Assembly: GCF_000019965.1 (NCBI RefSeq)
Contig: NC_010571.1
Location: 5,155,001 to 5,219,000 of the forward strand
Length of the DNA: 64,000 nt
Source: Opitutus terrae PB90-1
GTDB lineage: Bacteria; Verrucomicrobiota; Verrucomicrobiia; Opitutales; Opitutaceae
Direction of reading: 5' to 3'
The translations under genes and the position numbers were made by a program. Below are positions 35,925 through 45,205 of the stretch, piece after piece. The notes beneath the pieces are model-generated. The model ran no database searches, had not been told where the DNA came from, and was given only the letters and a program-made list of their open reading frames with translations. Position 1 is the stretch's first letter; each line of letters begins with the position of its first letter.

Positions 35925-37051
35925 GAGCACAACCAACCAAGGATTTCGTCGGACACCCTGTCAACGTCCGCCAAGCTGAGCGCCGGATGCACCGGCAGGC
36001 ATAGCACCTCGGCGCAGGCCTGCTCCGTCTCCGGCAAATGCAGCTCCGGCTGCGCATACGCGGGCTGGCGGTGCAGCGGCGTCGGATACAGCACGCCCGC
36101 CGCGATCCCGCGCTCCGCCAAATGCGTGCGCAGCGCCTCGCGCTCGGGCGTCCGCACGACGAACTGATGCCACACCGGCCGCACGTCGGCTGCGACGGCC
36201 GGCAGCGTAACTCGCCGCGCCCCGGCCGCAGCCGCCTGTCCCAGCCGTTCCAAGTAGCGCGCCGCGAGTTTCCGCCTCGTCTCATTTTCCGCCGCCAGCG
36301 CGCCGAGTTTCACGCGCAGGATCGCGGCTTGCAATTCGTCCAGTCGGCTGTTGCGGCCCGGCTCCTCGCTCACGTAACGCTGCCGCCAGCCATACTGCCG
36401 CAGCCGCTGCACGCGCTCGGCCAGCTCGGCGTCGCGCGTATAAACCGCGCCGCCGTCGCCGATGGCCCCAAGATTTTTGGTCGGATAAAAACTGTACGCC
36501 GCTGCGTCGCCCCACGCGCCGGCGGGCCGCCCCGCCACCAGCGCACCGTGCGATTGCGCGCAGTCTTCGATCACCTTCGCGCCGTGCCGCTGCGCGAGTT
36601 CCACGATCGCCGGCATCGGCGCGGGATGGCCGTAAAGATGCACCGGCACGATCGCCTTGATCGTGCCGCCCGCTTCGACGAGCGCCCGCTCCAGCGTCGC
36701 GGCGGACATCACCATCGTGGCCGCATCGATCTCCACGAACGTGAGCCGTGCGCCGATCTGCTCGATCGCGGCAGCCGTCGCGCTAACGGTGTTCGCCACC
36801 GTCGCCACCGCGTCGCCTCGCTGTACACCGATCGCGCGCAACGCCAGCTCGATCGCCTCGGTGCCATTCGCCACGCCAATCACGTGCCCGCCGCCCTGCG
36901 CCGTGGCAAACTCGCGCTCGAACGCCTCCACCTCCGGCCCGAGAATATAGTGTCCGCTCGCCAGCACGCGGTCGATCGCCGCACGAATTTCCGCGGCGTG
37001 CGCCAGATAGCTGGCCTTGGGGTCGGCGGTAAGCAGCGGATGATCGGCCAT
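35921..37051 (-). CDS. DegT/DnrJ/EryC1-family sugar aminotransferase
   Basis: A 376-residue PLP-dependent enzyme. GVANGTEAIELALRAIG, VIEDCAQSHGA (Asp/Gln of the PLP site) and YSFYPTKNLGAIGDGGA with the Schiff-base Lys define the family. Sequence near QYGWRQRYVSEEPGRNSRLDEL resembles 3-amino-3,6-dideoxyhexose aminotransferases such as FdtB/QdtB. dTDP-4-keto-6-deoxyglucose from rfbB could be the precursor, but a 3,4-ketoisomerase gene needed for that route was not seen. A long open frame upstream (to 38176) in the same phase is antisense to a plus-strand gene and is not part of this protein. Confidence 0.88.
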   Translation of the reverse strand: MADHPLLTADPKASYLAHAAEIRAAIDRVLASGHYILGPEVEAFEREFATAQGGGHVIGVANGTEAIELALRAIGVQRGDAVATVANTVSATAAAIEQIGARLTFVEIDAATMVMSAATLERALVEAGGTIKAIVPVHLYGHPAPMPAIVELAQRHGAKVIEDCAQSHGALVAGRPAGAWGDAAAYSFYPTKNLGAIGDGGAVYTRDAELAERVQRLRQYGWRQRYVSEEPGRNSRLDELQAAILRVKLGALAAENETRRKLAARYLERLGQAAAAGARRVTLPAVAADVRPVWHQFVVRTPEREALRTHLAERGIAAGVLYPTPLHRQPAYAQPELHLPETEQACAEVLCLPVHPALSLADVDRVSDEILGWLCS

Positions 37052-37154
37052 GCGCGGATGCGGTGTTGACGAACAGTCAGTCCATTCTCCCGGCACAGCT
37101 CCCGGCGACAACGGCAAAAACAATCCCCGGCAGTTCAGGCAGGTCATGGTTTTC

Positions 37155-37203
37155 TGACATGGGCGAGACGCCCATGCCACGTGGGACGGGCGTCTCGCCC
37201 GTG
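37155..37203. repeat. Palindromic repeat pair in the divergent spacer
   Basis: GACATGGGCGAGACGCCCAT (37156-37175) is followed by GTGGGACGGGCGTCTCGCCC (37181-37200), two hairpins of the same family as at 33048. Its flank TTTTCTGACATGGGCG, read on the other strand, is nearly identical to CGCCCATGTCAGAAAG at 56625-56640, so the repeat unit extends beyond the stem to TCAGAAA. It lies between the divergent aminotransferase and membrane-protein genes. Confidence 0.75.
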
Positions 37204-37324
37204 AATGGCAGGAACGCGCCGCGCCTTCATTTGCCCCTCCGCCCACAATGATCTTGCCCCGAGCGCGCCGTGCGCATTCACCGATGCACTCCCCTCCGCG
37301 CCGGGCCTTTCGGCGCACCCGTTG

Positions 37325-39484
37325 ATGTTTCTTCGCCGGTTTGCTCCGCTGTTCTGCCTCGCTGCCCTCGCGCTCGCGATCTGGTGCGGTTTCACCCATC
37401 GCTGGACGCTCGAGGCCTGGCGCACGCCGCTGCAACTGCACGGTGATCCGCTCGAGATCTACACTCGCGTCCAGGCAGCCGCGGAGGATCTGAGTCAGCC
37501 GTTGCGTGGCTATTCCGTGCTGCCCCGACTGGCCGCGCCGCTCGAGGCCGACTGGAGTCGATATCCGGTGTCGGACCGCGTGGTGTTCACGCTTCTCGGC
37601 GGACTCGCTCGAGTCGCAGGGGTGTTCGCCGCGGTGAACATCGCCATCGCGCTGACGCACGTGCTCAACGCTCTCGGCTTCTACCTGGTGGCGCGCTTCC
37701 TGCGCTGGCGGCACGAGTGGGCCATGGCGCTCGGGCTGCTGTTCGCGTTCTCCAGCTACAATTTTCGCTGGGGCGTCACCGTCTCGTTTTCGCTGAGTTT
37801 CGTAGTGCCACTGCTGTTGTTGTTCTGTGCCTGGGTGGCGCGCTCGGCTCCGGCGATTCGCCCGCGAGGCTGGCTGTGGTTCGGGATCGCACTCGGCGCG
37901 TGGTTCGGCGGCGCCAACCCCTACCTCGGCTTCTTCGCCGCCCAACTCGCCGCGGGCGCCGTCGTGTTGCAGCTCCTGCGCCGCCGCGACTTCGCGCGCT
38001 GGCGCGTCGGACTGATTTTTGTGCTGGTGACCGGCCTGTCGTTCCTGTTGCACAACGCGGCTTACTTCCTCTCGCCCGCTGGCGCGGCGCAACGGCTCAC
38101 GCTCGTCCGCAACTATGCCGGCGCCGAGATCTACGCGCTGAAGCTCACGGATCTGCTGATCCCGCCGATGGAGCATCCGCTCGCATGGTTCAACGAGCTG
38201 GGTCGCGCCTACTACGCGCAGTCAGCGCTCCGCACGGAGTTTTTCATCAACTATCTCGGCATCTTCGGCATCCTCGGTCTCGTGCTGCTCGTGGTCGCGG
38301 GCATCAAAGGCATGGTCGCTCGCCGCTCGGCGCGTCTGCCCGACGCGTTCCTCGGACTGTGCTGGACGCTGCTCTTCTCCGCCGTCGGCGGGATCAACTC
38401 GCTGCTCGCCTTCGCCGGGCTGGATGTGTTTCGCGCCAGCAACCGCAACAGCGTCTTCATTCTCGTCTGGGTGCTGCTGTTTCTCGGTGCATGGATTCAG
38501 CGGCGCTGGCGGCCACGCTCCCTCGCGTGGCGCTGGGCGCTGCCGGCGCTGATCGTGGGCGTCGGCGTGTTCGACTCGCTGCCCAAGCTGCGCGTGCACC
38601 GCATGCTCCAGCACAACGCCACCGAGCTGGCCCACAACGCGGCTCTCGCGCACGCCCTCGAGCAGCGATTGGGCCGCGGCGCGATGGTGTTCCAGCTGCC
38701 GGCGACCGTCTTCCCGGAAGCCGGGACCGTGGTGCGCATGACGGACTACGAGCACTTCCTGCCGTATCTGCTTTCCGACTCGCTGCGCTTCTCCTACGGC
38801 GCGCTGCGGGGCACGGCGGCCTCGCGGAGCATTCGTGCACTGAGCCGGCTGCCCACTCCCCGGCTCAAGCAGGAACTCGAGGCTGCCGGCTTCAGCGCAC
38901 TCTGGATCAACGTGCGCGGCGTGCCCGATCAGGCGGGGCCCCTGCTGACGGAATTGCGCGCCTTGGGCCTGGAGGAGTTTCCGCAGAAGGAAAATCCCGA
39001 CGTGCGCATCTTCCTCCTGCAGCCGCAGCAGCCGCCGCGGCCGCTCGACCTCACGAATCCTGCGTTCTACGAGCGCTGGGATGTCATCACCGCGCTCACG
39101 CGCCCCGAAATCGTGGTGTTGGACGGCTGGTATGATCTGGAACAGGACGGCAACCGCTCCTGGCGCTGGGCGCGCGATGTCGCAACCACGAGCCTGCGGA
39201 TGCCGACGGGCGGACGAGTCGAACTCCGCTTCCGCGCGTACAGTCTCGAGCCGGGTCAACTGGTCGTCACCTGCCGCGGTCGAGAGGTGTATCGGCACAT
39301 CGTCAGCGGAGCCACGCGCGACCTGCGGACAATCGAGCTCCGGCTGCCTGCCGGCCGCCATCCACTGGACTGGCGCTTCACGGGTCGAGTGACTTATCCG
39401 CCCGCCCCTGATGGCCGCGAACTGGGGTTCGCCATCGAAGACCTCAGCGTGGTGCCCGTCGACCAGCCGCCTCCGAGATCGTAG
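37325..39484 (+). CDS. Polytopic membrane protein, YfhO/GT-C-like
   Basis: A 719-residue protein from ATG 37325. A first span (LFCLAALALAIWCGF, about 8-22) is followed by an extracytoplasmic loop with HGDPLEIYTRVQAAAED. There are then about ten spans to residue 420, and a C-terminal beta-rich half without spans (430-719) ending in a carbohydrate-binding-like segment (LRMPTGGRVELRFRAYSLEP). The layout matches lipid-linked-sugar glycosyltransferases of the YfhO/GT-C type but no definite family is claimed. It reads away from the aminotransferase gene across a 273-base spacer holding palindromic repeats. Confidence 0.65.
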   Translation: MFLRRFAPLFCLAALALAIWCGFTHRWTLEAWRTPLQLHGDPLEIYTRVQAAAEDLSQPLRGYSVLPRLAAPLEADWSRYPVSDRVVFTLLGGLARVAGVFAAVNIAIALTHVLNALGFYLVARFLRWRHEWAMALGLLFAFSSYNFRWGVTVSFSLSFVVPLLLLFCAWVARSAPAIRPRGWLWFGIALGAWFGGANPYLGFFAAQLAAGAVVLQLLRRRDFARWRVGLIFVLVTGLSFLLHNAAYFLSPAGAAQRLTLVRNYAGAEIYALKLTDLLIPPMEHPLAWFNELGRAYYAQSALRTEFFINYLGIFGILGLVLLVVAGIKGMVARRSARLPDAFLGLCWTLLFSAVGGINSLLAFAGLDVFRASNRNSVFILVWVLLFLGAWIQRRWRPRSLAWRWALPALIVGVGVFDSLPKLRVHRMLQHNATELAHNAALAHALEQRLGRGAMVFQLPATVFPEAGTVVRMTDYEHFLPYLLSDSLRFSYGALRGTAASRSIRALSRLPTPRLKQELEAAGFSALWINVRGVPDQAGPLLTELRALGLEEFPQKENPDVRIFLLQPQQPPRPLDLTNPAFYERWDVITALTRPEIVVLDGWYDLEQDGNRSWRWARDVATTSLRMPTGGRVELRFRAYSLEPGQLVVTCRGREVYRHIVSGATRDLRTIELRLPAGRHPLDWRFTGRVTYPPAPDGRELGFAIEDLSVVPVDQPPPRS

Positions 39485-39495
39485 TTCAGCCCGCC

Positions 39496-40326
39496 TCAAT
39501 CGGCTTTCGTTGCGACCGCCAGGATCGAGGTTCCCACCGGGAAGCTGCGCAACGTGCGCAACCCTCCGCGCTCGACGGCCATCAGTCCGTTGAAGATTGC
39601 CTCGACCGGCTGTGGGTAGAGCCGCACGTCGCTTCCGCTTCGCGGTGCCGGCAGCATCTTGCGCCGCACAATCACCAGCGGCAGCGGCAGCAGGTTCCAG
39701 TGCGTGAGCCGGTTCACCTGCAGCCCCGCCGCCTCCAGTCGCGCGCGCAGTTCCTTCCGCACATACCGTCGCCGACCATGCACCGCCACGTCGTGATAGG
39801 ACCACAGCCAGCGGTGCGCCGGCACGTTGATGACTATCCGGCCGCCGGGTCGCAGCACGCGGGCGTACTCGCGCAGGGCCAGCGCGTCGTCGTCGAGGTG
39901 ATAAAGCACGTCGGCCGAAACGACGGCGTCGAAACTCGCATCGCCAAACGGCAGCGCCGTGACCGACGCCTCCACGATTTCGCTCCGGGCCACGCGGCCG
40001 CGCGCCAGTTCGCACGCCAGGGGCTCGACGTCGACGCCCGTCCAGCGCCACTCAGGATGCACCGGTTCCAGCCGCCGGATCAGCCCGCCCGTGCCGCACC
40101 CCGCATCGAGAATCTGCCACATCGCACGGTCAGCCTGACCGGGCGGATTTTCAGCCCTCGGAGGTGGCGCGGGCGTCTTGCCCGTGGACGGCGTTCCCCG
40201 CCGCCACCGCCGGCCACCCTCGCCCAGCCCCGCCGTCAGCTCCCGCTCGAGATGCTGGTGCAGCGCGCGGTAATACCACATCGCATCTTCCACCGCAGCC
40301 ATCCGGCGATATTCCTCGATCTCCAC
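39496..40326 (-). CDS. SAM-dependent methyltransferase with palindrome-encoded insert
   Basis: About 276 residues from a GTG at 40326 (40338 is an alternative GTG). The first part MAAVEDAMWYYRALHQHLE and the later LDAGCGTGGLIRRL, LPFGDASFDAVVSADVLYHL and VLRPGGRIVINVP form a class I methyltransferase of the type often found with YfhO-like genes. Between them lies an Arg/Gly/Pro-rich stretch (RRWRRGTPSTGKTPAPPPRA) that does not belong to the fold. It is encoded by a copy of the palindromic repeat (40163-40190) and its flank. It converges on the preceding membrane-protein gene with an 11-base gap. Confidence 0.78.
   Translation of the reverse strand: MEIEEYRRMAAVEDAMWYYRALHQHLERELTAGLGEGGRRWRRGTPSTGKTPAPPPRAENPPGQADRAMWQILDAGCGTGGLIRRLEPVHPEWRWTGVDVEPLACELARGRVARSEIVEASVTALPFGDASFDAVVSADVLYHLDDDALALREYARVLRPGGRIVINVPAHRWLWSYHDVAVHGRRRYVRKELRARLEAAGLQVNRLTHWNLLPLPLVIVRRKMLPAPRSGSDVRLYPQPVEAIFNGLMAVERGGLRTLRSFPVGTSILAVATKAD
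40163..40190. repeat. Palindromic repeat copy inside the methyltransferase gene
   Basis: GGTGGCGCGGGCGTCTTGCC (40163-40182) with CCGTGGACG after it matches the core of the REP-like family at 33021-33115 (GGGCGTCTTGCCCG). It is read through in frame by the minus-strand methyltransferase and accounts for an Arg/Gly/Pro-rich linker absent from the normal fold. This is the only copy of the family I see inside a gene in this window. Confidence 0.6.
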
Positions 40327-40471
40327 GCCTTCATCCACGGCTTTCCGCTTTCGCGCGTCAACCTGTGAGGCGGCGTCAGTTTCGCCAACGAGCCGTCGCG
40401 CGCCGTTCCCGCCCGCTCCCAGATAAACTTTGCCAAGGTAAACGCCGCGGCTTTCGCTCAGCCGATCCTTC

Positions 40472-42109
40472 ATGGCTTCGGCCCGCTCCACTTCCTCTTC
40501 GCGCGGCACCTGGCGCGCGCCCAGCTTCTCCGGTCTGTTTTTCGACAACTTCGCGACCGACTCGGCGTGGATTCGCGAAACGGCCGTGCTCGATCTCCCC
40601 CCGAGCGAGGGCGTCGAACGCCTGCTCCTGCGCGGGGAATACCGGCCGCATCCCGACGTGCGCGGCATCGAAGTCGGACCGCCCTCGCTCATCTGCCTGC
40701 TGGATGGCACGCGCGTAGCCACGCTCGCCGACCTCAGGCCCGGTCCGTTTTCGATCGAGATTCCCGTTGGCCCGGACGCGGCGCGGCGCGGATTGCGGAT
40801 CACGCTTCGGCTCGGCGGCACGGGGTTCACCAACCTCCTCGCCTGGCTGGGTCGGATCGTCGGGCTCGCGTCGCTGCAGCGATTTCGTGTGCAGAACAAA
40901 AACCGTCAGATCCGGATCGAGACCCTCACGACGCAGACCGGTGAAACGGTGTACGATTTCGCGGTGCGGCTGGCGCCCTTCTCGCTCGCGTTCGCCCGTC
41001 GGCACACGCGCTACGAGTTCAACCTCGTTGGCTTCCTGACTGCCGAACTCGGCGTCGGCGAATCCGCGCGCTGCATGGTGCGCGCCGCTGATGCCGCCGG
41101 CATCACCACCGCCCTCGTGCCGCTCAAGCTGCACTGCAAGAACCGGCGCGGCGACCTCACTTACGCCTCGCGGCTGCGGGACGAAAATCCCTATCGCGTC
41201 AACGTCATCCACATCGATCCGCCCGCGTCGCGCGACCTCGATCATCACCACGGCCCGGGTTTTCGCGCCGGAAAATACAACGTCGCCTACTGGGCGTGGG
41301 AGCTGCCGGAGTTCCCGGACACGTGGGTGCCGGACTTCGCGTATTACGACGAGGTGTGGTGCCCGAGCGATTTCACGCGCGAGGCGATCGCGATGAAATC
41401 GCCGCGGCCGGTGATCACGATGCCGCACGCGATTTCCTTTCCGCGACCGACCGCCGACGGTCGCGCGCGGTTCGGGCTCCCGCGCGACAAGTTCCTGTTC
41501 CTTTTCCTCTACGACCTGAACTCCTACTCCGCGCGAAAAAACCCGCAGGCGGTGCTCGCGGCGTTCCGCGCCTCCGGACTGGCAGGCGCCGGAGCGGCGC
41601 TCGTGATCAAGGTGCAGAACGAGCGCGACAACCCGGAGGATTTCGCGGCCTTGCAAGCCGCCGTGCGTGACCTGCCCGACACGGTGCTCATCACCGGCAC
41701 GCTGCCGCGCGAGGAGATCTACCTGCTCGAGAGCGCGTGCGATTGTTTCGTCTCGCTGCATCGCTCGGAAGGCTTCGGCCTCGCGGTGGCTGAGTCCATG
41801 TATCTCGGCAAACCAGTGATCTCGACCGATTGGTCCGGCACAGCGGAGTTCGTCAACGCTGACAGCGGCTGCCCCATTCGCTACACGCTGACGAAGATTA
41901 CAACAAACAGCGGGCCCTACGGCAAAGGTCAGCTGTGGGCCGAGCCTGATGTGAATTACGCCGCCGAATGGATGCGCCGGTTGTTCGCCGACCGCGCGCT
42001 CGCCGCCCGGCTCGGCGCCGCGGCCCGCGCCACCATCGAGACGCGCCTCTCGCCCGCAACCATCGGCGAGCGCTACCGCCGCCGGTTGGAATCGATCGCG
42101 ACGTTCTGA
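40472..42109 (+). CDS. GT4 glycosyltransferase with N-terminal beta-rich domain
   Basis: A 545-residue protein. Residues about 15-120 are beta-rich (LLLRGEYRPHPDVRGIEVG) and not part of the GT-B fold. From about 180 (GFLTAELGVGESARCMVRAA) the GT4-type enzyme begins, a class often seen in polysaccharide loci. VTGTLPREEIYLLESA, SLHRSEGFGLAVAESMYLGK (the E-x7-E donor-site region) and VISTDWSGTAEFV complete the C-terminal Rossmann domain. The start is not certain; ATG 40472 is the first in frame. It is divergent from the methyltransferase gene across about 145 bases. Confidence 0.85.
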   Translation: MASARSTSSSRGTWRAPSFSGLFFDNFATDSAWIRETAVLDLPPSEGVERLLLRGEYRPHPDVRGIEVGPPSLICLLDGTRVATLADLRPGPFSIEIPVGPDAARRGLRITLRLGGTGFTNLLAWLGRIVGLASLQRFRVQNKNRQIRIETLTTQTGETVYDFAVRLAPFSLAFARRHTRYEFNLVGFLTAELGVGESARCMVRAADAAGITTALVPLKLHCKNRRGDLTYASRLRDENPYRVNVIHIDPPASRDLDHHHGPGFRAGKYNVAYWAWELPEFPDTWVPDFAYYDEVWCPSDFTREAIAMKSPRPVITMPHAISFPRPTADGRARFGLPRDKFLFLFLYDLNSYSARKNPQAVLAAFRASGLAGAGAALVIKVQNERDNPEDFAALQAAVRDLPDTVLITGTLPREEIYLLESACDCFVSLHRSEGFGLAVAESMYLGKPVISTDWSGTAEFVNADSGCPIRYTLTKITTNSGPYGKGQLWAEPDVNYAAEWMRRLFADRALAARLGAAARATIETRLSPATIGERYRRRLESIATF

Positions 42110-42226
42110 GCCGATGCTTGCACGCCGCATTACTCGCACGTGGGGGCATCCGCCCCTTAGCTTCCGGTGCCAGCGAGCAGGATCCGCCGAGGCAGGTGTT
42201 CTCTGCCAGCGTAATGCGCTGACCTC

Positions 42227-44422
42227 ATGAATCTCCTGTTGCTGATCGGGCTTCCGCTTTTCCTGCTACTCTCGGGCTATTTGCTGGCGGTGTGGCTCAA
42301 GGAGACGAGCGCCGCCGAGCGCCTCGCGGTCGCCGTCCTTGGCGGACTCGCGCTTCTGCTCTGGAATATCGCCGCCGTGAATTTCTTCCGGCCACTCGCC
42401 GGAGCGTGGGCGTGGCTCTGCCTCTGGCCCGTCGCCGTGACGTTGCTCTGGCCCGCGGCGCGCACCACCGCCTGGCGCGACGTGGCGACGGTGGCAGGCC
42501 ATCGCCGCGGCGCCGTCGCACTCGCGCTCGCCAGCGGTTTCCTGATCTTCCTGCTCTGGCCCCTACTCAGCCGACCCGAACTCGTCTACTACGATGGCAC
42601 GAGCAATCACGACGCGTTCTTCTGGATCGTCGCCGCCGAGCATTTGATGCGGCACACCTACATGGAACTGCCGCCCTCCGTACGCGTTCATCCGCTCATG
42701 GATGCGGTGCCGGCGATCATCGGCTGGCAACCCGCGTGGGGCCGGATGGGCGGCGAGGGTTTTCTCGCGCTGCTCTCCTCGCTCAGCGGAAGCGAGCCCG
42801 TGCGGATCTATCTGGCGGCGACGGCCGCGCTCTTCGTGCCGTGGATCGCCGCCGTGTTCCTGACCGTCCGCACCTTCCTCTCGAACCGGCTCGGATCCGT
42901 CGGCACCTTCGCACTCGTCGCGCTGCAGCCCGTTTTCGTGTTCTTTCACGGCAACGCCAATCTGCCGAATCTGCTCGGCGCGCTGTGCGCCGGCGGAGTC
43001 GTCGCGGCGGTCGAGCGTGCGTTGCGCGGTGGCCCCGGCCGCGGCGCGTGGCTGGCGCTCCTCGCATTTTCGCTGCACGGACTGCTCTGCTCGTATCCGG
43101 AAATGCTGCCCTTCGTCGCGCTGCCGGCCGGACTGCTCTGGCTGCGCGCGTGGTTCTCCGACACGCTCGCGAACGTCTGGCGACCGGCCGCCGCCACCGC
43201 CGGCGCGGTGATCGTCGGACTGGCGCTGAACCCGACGTCTTCCGCGCGGGCATGGTACGGTTTCGTGACCTCCTTCGAAACCGCGCGAGCCAATCTGAGC
43301 TGGGCGAATCTCTTCGACCGGATCACCCCGCTGCAATACGTTCCCGCGCTGGCCACGCTCTCTGTCGGGGCCACCAAAATTCTCGGCGTGCTGGTCGGCG
43401 CCGTGCTGACGATCCTGCTGCTCGCGGCGCTGGCACTGACGCTGCGTCGCGCACGCGACCGGTTCGGCGCCTGGTTCATCCTCTCGGGAGCCGGCGCGCT
43501 GCTGGCCTACACGATCATCACCGGTTTCAATTATGGCTGGCAAAAGACCGTGCAGTTCGGCGGGCCGCTATGGGCGGCGTTTTTTCCCGTGGCGATTCTC
43601 GATACGCTGGCCGCCGCCGCTCCAACCTCCACGCGCCGACGCCGGATCGTCCGCAGCACGCTGCTCGCGATCCTCGCGCTGTTTGGCTACGCCACGTTCT
43701 ACAACTGCGTTATTGAGCATCAATGGTCGCAGCGGAAAATGATCACCGAAGATTGGTTCCGGCTGCGGGGCTACGCGCACCAGCACCTCGCCGGTTCCCC
43801 GCTGCTCATCGACGGCGCCACCTTCCCGATGATGTTCTTCCATAGCATGTGGGCGACCTACTTTCTCCCGGATAGCTCGCTCTATTTCGCCGCCCGCGGC
43901 TACGGAAACGGCGGATATCTTCGGGACGCCGTGCGCAACGAGTCGCGCGATCCGTTGCCTGCGCTGTCGGGCGTCCTGGTGAGTCGCGCGTGGGCCGAAT
44001 CGTTCGACGCCAATTCGCCGCGCCTTTTCTCCGGCGATACGGTCGCGCTGCTCGCGCGCTCGAATCGCCTCGTCAAATCGACCGGGCTGTTCCCGGACGA
44101 CGGTCCGCCAGAACAAGCCTACACGCACGTCGCGATCGAGCTGCTGCCTCACACCGCCAGCCAGCTTGTGTTCGCCATCGCCTCCAGAAATCGGAAAGCA
44201 GACGCCACCACGTGGGAGGTGCGCCGCGAGACCGCCGGTGCACCCGACTACGTCCAGCGGCTCGGCGGGCCGCCGCCGTGGCGGTTGGTCGTGCCGCTCG
44301 TAGCAGACCAAGTCAATCGCGTCAGCTTCATCGCCTCGCCGGTCCCGGATCTGTCCTATCCGCCTTTTGCCGTGCGCGAGGTGCGGATTGAAAACCAAGC
44401 GCCGGAACGCTCTGCTCCCTGA
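42227..44422 (+). CDS. Large polytopic membrane protein, possibly GT-C glycosyltransferase
   Basis: A 731-residue protein with about eleven spans in residues 1-490 and a soluble tail (500-731). An early periplasmic loop VYYDGTSNHDAFFWIVAAEH holds acidic residues in the position expected for GT-C enzymes. The tail ends in a beta-rich segment (WRLVVPLVADQVNRVSFIAS). Family not certain. It is followed two bases later by a methyltransferase gene, suggesting one operon running through to 48830. Confidence 0.65.
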   Translation: MNLLLLIGLPLFLLLSGYLLAVWLKETSAAERLAVAVLGGLALLLWNIAAVNFFRPLAGAWAWLCLWPVAVTLLWPAARTTAWRDVATVAGHRRGAVALALASGFLIFLLWPLLSRPELVYYDGTSNHDAFFWIVAAEHLMRHTYMELPPSVRVHPLMDAVPAIIGWQPAWGRMGGEGFLALLSSLSGSEPVRIYLAATAALFVPWIAAVFLTVRTFLSNRLGSVGTFALVALQPVFVFFHGNANLPNLLGALCAGGVVAAVERALRGGPGRGAWLALLAFSLHGLLCSYPEMLPFVALPAGLLWLRAWFSDTLANVWRPAAATAGAVIVGLALNPTSSARAWYGFVTSFETARANLSWANLFDRITPLQYVPALATLSVGATKILGVLVGAVLTILLLAALALTLRRARDRFGAWFILSGAGALLAYTIITGFNYGWQKTVQFGGPLWAAFFPVAILDTLAAAAPTSTRRRRIVRSTLLAILALFGYATFYNCVIEHQWSQRKMITEDWFRLRGYAHQHLAGSPLLIDGATFPMMFFHSMWATYFLPDSSLYFAARGYGNGGYLRDAVRNESRDPLPALSGVLVSRAWAESFDANSPRLFSGDTVALLARSNRLVKSTGLFPDDGPPEQAYTHVAIELLPHTASQLVFAIASRNRKADATTWEVRRETAGAPDYVQRLGGPPPWRLVVPLVADQVNRVSFIASPVPDLSYPPFAVREVRIENQAPERSAP

Positions 44423-44423
44423 C

Positions 44424-45176
44424 GTGCCCGCCGTCCGCCCTCTCTCCCTTGCACTGCTGCTCGATCGTGGTGACACGCTGGTGGCGTCGCGGGACGCAGA
44501 CGCCCAGCGTTACTGGCGCGAGAACCGGCGCCGGATCGCCACGGCCGTGGCGCGCGCGTCCGAACTCGTGCCGCGCGCGGCCCCGGCGGCCAGTCCGGCG
44601 CGCGTGCTCGACATCGGTCCGGCGCTGGAGGTCGAACTACTCGCGGAGTTTTTGCCGGGCATCGCGCTGGAAACGATGGGTTGGGCCGATCACCGCTATC
44701 AGACCCCCGCGCTGCGCGCCCATCATCCGTTCGACCTGAACGACGCGGCCGATCCCGCCCGCTGGCCGCGCGTGGAGCGCTGCGATCTGATTCTGCTGCT
44801 GGAGGTGATCGAGCACGTGCACATTTCGCCGCTGCATGTCTTCCGGATGCTGCGTTCGTTTCTCCGGCCCGGTGGATATCTGCTGGTATCGACGCCCAAC
44901 GCCGCCTGGCTGCGCAACCGCTGGCTACTCCTCACGGGCCACAATCCCTTCGAGCTAATACGCGAGGATCCGCGGAACCCCGGGCATTTTCGCGAGCTCA
45001 CCCGCAGCGAACTGCGACGGCTGCTCGAGCGCGCGGGGCTCCGGGTCGTCGCGCTCGAACTCGACACGCTTTACGCCTTCTCGTCCGCCTCCGGTCGTCG
45101 ATTCAGCCGGCTGGCGCGACTGCTGCCGCCGGCGTTCCGGCACGACATGCTGTGCACGGTTCAGCGCGTTGAGTAA
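44424..45176 (+). CDS. SAM-dependent methyltransferase
   Basis: About 250 residues from GTG 44424, two bases after the previous stop. VLDIGPALEVELLAEFLPGI (motif I region), CDLILLLEVIEHVHISPL and FLRPGGYLLVSTPNAAWL follow the Methyltransf_23-like order, and the usual glycine-rich loop is degraded (DIGPALEVEL instead of DxGxGxG), so binding of SAM is likely but not certain. The substrate is probably a glycan or lipid-linked sugar. Confidence 0.72.
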   Translation: MPAVRPLSLALLLDRGDTLVASRDADAQRYWRENRRRIATAVARASELVPRAAPAASPARVLDIGPALEVELLAEFLPGIALETMGWADHRYQTPALRAHHPFDLNDAADPARWPRVERCDLILLLEVIEHVHISPLHVFRMLRSFLRPGGYLLVSTPNAAWLRNRWLLLTGHNPFELIREDPRNPGHFRELTRSELRRLLERAGLRVVALELDTLYAFSSASGRRFSRLARLLPPAFRHDMLCTVQRVE

Positions 45177-45205
45177 CGGCCGCGCGCCCCGAACGCTTTC
45201 GCGCG

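Noticed and set aside
35921-38176. Long minus-strand open frame of 751 codons
   Set aside because: Only the part from 37051 is the aminotransferase. The rest is antisense to the membrane-protein gene at 37325 and reflects high-GC third-position bias.
38222-40051. 609-codon minus-strand frame
   Set aside because: It covers the coding strand of a membrane protein and part of the methyltransferase, has an Arg/Glu/Gln-rich shadow composition, and no domain pattern.
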